A stretch of DNA of 24,005 nucleotides from a virus. Of the stretch, positions 18,701 to 21,700 are shown in pieces. A program made the translations under genes and the position numbers. The DNA lies in the IMG/VR virus record IMGVR_UViG_3300020467_000053, positions 1 through 24,005 of that record; one strand, written 5' to 3'. Positions within the stretch are counted from its first letter, which is position 1, and each line of letters starts with the position of its first letter. A model generated the notes under the pieces. It saw only the letters and a list, made by a program, of their open reading frames with translations, had not been told where the DNA came from and made no database searches.

Positions 18701-21700
18701 ATTGAACCAGGAACTGAATATGCTGTAGGAACTTATAATGGTGTACCTATTGCTGGTGATGGAGAAGGTGGATTTGTTCAAATCACTGTTCAAGATGGAA
18801 CTGATGATGAAGGTATAACCATTCCAGGTCAGATTCAAGAAGTTCTTGTTACATCTCCAGGTAAGGGATATACTACTGCAACAATTGATGTTGAAGGTAT
18901 AGAAGGTATCCTTGGTTCTGGATTAGCTGGTTCTGGTGCAGATTTATCAGTTGTTATTCCACCTTTCGGTACTGAAGCATCTATCTTTACTAAGGGTGAT
19001 AAGGTTGGTAAGATTAAGAAACTTAAGAATAATAACTTTGGTTATGATTATCCTCATGACTATACTCTACGTCCTGAAATTACATTCCCATTAAATGCAC
19101 AGTTAACTTCTACAAGTATACTTGAGAGTATTACTGTTACTAATCCAGGTTCTGGATATTCATTAGCACCTACTGTTGTAATTACAGGTGGTGGTGGAAG
19201 TGGTGCTACTGCAGAAGCAAGTATTAAGAATGGTCGCTTAGATCAGATTGAAGTTAAAGACCCAGGTGCTGGTTATTCTTCTACACCTACTGTAAGTCTT
19301 AGGTCTGCATTTAACTATGTTGTAAACCTTGACTTGGGATTATTACAATTTGCTTATCCTCATGGTATTACTAATGGTGCTGAAGTTAGTGTTGCTGTAA
19401 CTGATACTGGAGATGGTGCTGATTATCCATTATCTGCTGGTGCAACAGGTCGTCTTAATCCAAATACTACTTATTATGCTATTGCTGGTTCTGCAAATTC
19501 ACTTGAAGATGATCAGTTAAAAATTGCTATTACTGCTCAAAACGCAGAACTTGGTGATGCACTATCATTTGTTAACGCTGGTGAAGGTCGTCAGAGTATT
19601 TTAACCGAATCATTCGGTGGTGCTGCTACTGCTAATGTTATCACATCTACCTTCCTTGAAGGCGAACTTGTATATCAAGGTGATTCCTTAGAGCAAGCAA
19701 CTGCACAAGGATATGTTTCAACTAACTCTGGTTGGCAAATTGGACCTAGAGTTCTTAAGATTGTTGATTATACTGGTGTATTTGCAGAAGGTGAACAATT
19801 AACTGGTGTTATTTCTAAGTCTTCTGGTACTATTGGAGATCTTAAATTTGCTCGTGGTGTTCTAGATATTGGTTCTATTACTAAAACTACGGGACAATTC
19901 ATTGATGATGTTGGTAAGCCATCTGAAATCATTCAGAAGATTCAAGACTCTTACTACTATCAAGACTTCTCTTATGCTGTTAAGTCTGCTGTTTCTATCA
20001 GTGAGTGGAAAGAAATTCTAATTAGAAACGTTCACCCTGCATCATTTAAAGTCTTCGGTGAGTTGAATTTAAATGAGTATGGTGAGATTCCTAATAAGGA
20101 TACATTCTTTGAACTTACTAAGTCTGTTGAGTTGGCACAGGAAGCAGTTGTTCCTAATATTCAGAACTTTGCTTTAGTTGAACCAATATACACAGAATTT
20201 AATAATACAGAAGTACTATTCAGACAGAAGAGATTAACATCTTCTGAGAATATTCTAACTTCTGTTGTACAAAGAGTTGATGATATTTCTAATCAATTTG
20301 ATGGTGTTAAAACTTCATTCCCATTAACAGTTAATGGTGGTACTGTTGTTGCTAACTCCAATCAGTTAATGATCGTTTTAAATGGAGTTGTACAGAATCC
20401 AGAAACAGCATTTACAATTCAACAGGATTCTATAGTTTTTGTTGAACCACCTAAACCACCTGCAAGTGTTAAGTATGCAAATGTTACTATTGCAACTAAG
20501 CAAGGATATGAATTAACATTCTCTAATACTAGTGGTATTTTCCCTCTTCTTGGAAATATAGTTAATGGTACTTCTTCTAATGCAAAATTCACTGTATTAA
20601 AAGTAGTTGGTAACACTATTACTGGTTATTATAGTGATACTCCAGAATTCATATTAAATGAATTATGTAATGTTGCTGCAACAGGATTCTCTGGTACTTT
20701 AGATACTATAACTCCAATTGCTAATCTTGGATTGTTTACTTTTGGTGAAAATATAACAAACTTAGAAGGTAATCTTGCAAAGATTGAGCAAGTTAACTTG
20801 CAAACAGGTCAAGAGATGCCTATTGCTAAGTTGAGATACTCAATTGGTCCATCTACAACTACATTTGAAGTTATAGATCCAAATTCCGAGACACCTCAAC
20901 CAGTTGCAAACAATACGTTTGAACCAGAAGCAAACTATCAATTAGGTTCTGAAATATTTACTTTAGTGAGTTCTGTTGATAATGCAGATTCTACCAGTAT
21001 TACTGTTACAAGAAATTCTCTTGGCACAACAGCAGTAAACCAATCTGATGATTCTCCAATATACACTACTAAGATTGAGGTAACAAATAATCTAACATTA
21101 AGTAAGACTGCAGGTACATACACATCTTCTCCTGGATTATTTGATATTCAATTGAATGATATCATCTATGGAGCACAGTCTGGAGTTATTGCACAAATTA
21201 CTTCAACATCTGCTTATCAAGATCCTGTAACTCAAGAGTTTATTGGACAGGTTGATATTTCTCCTGGTTCTTCATTCTTTGGTTTATTATTCAATAGAAT
21301 TACATCTACATCTTATCCAAACGTTGTTTTGGATAATATTTCTGAATCTGTTGTAAGTATTGTTGATTATACTGATAATATAACTGGATATAATAGTAAC
21401 TTCCCTTCTAACGAGCAGATTAATAATTATATTGTACCATTTAATAATTTAAGTGGTACAATGCAACTCAATGAAATGATCCGTAATTATAAGATTGATT
21501 ATGGTAATAATACTAATGAGTTTGTAACTGGTGAAAATGGTATCGTTAGAAAGATGGCGTTCTACGATAGAGAAGGTACTGGATTCTTTGGGTCTGGTCA
21601 AATAATCAGATCTCGTGATACTAAGGCTGAAGTTATTGGTTATAACCAAGCACGTAATATTGTTTATCTTGGTAAGATCGGTAGAACTAAATCAAATGGT

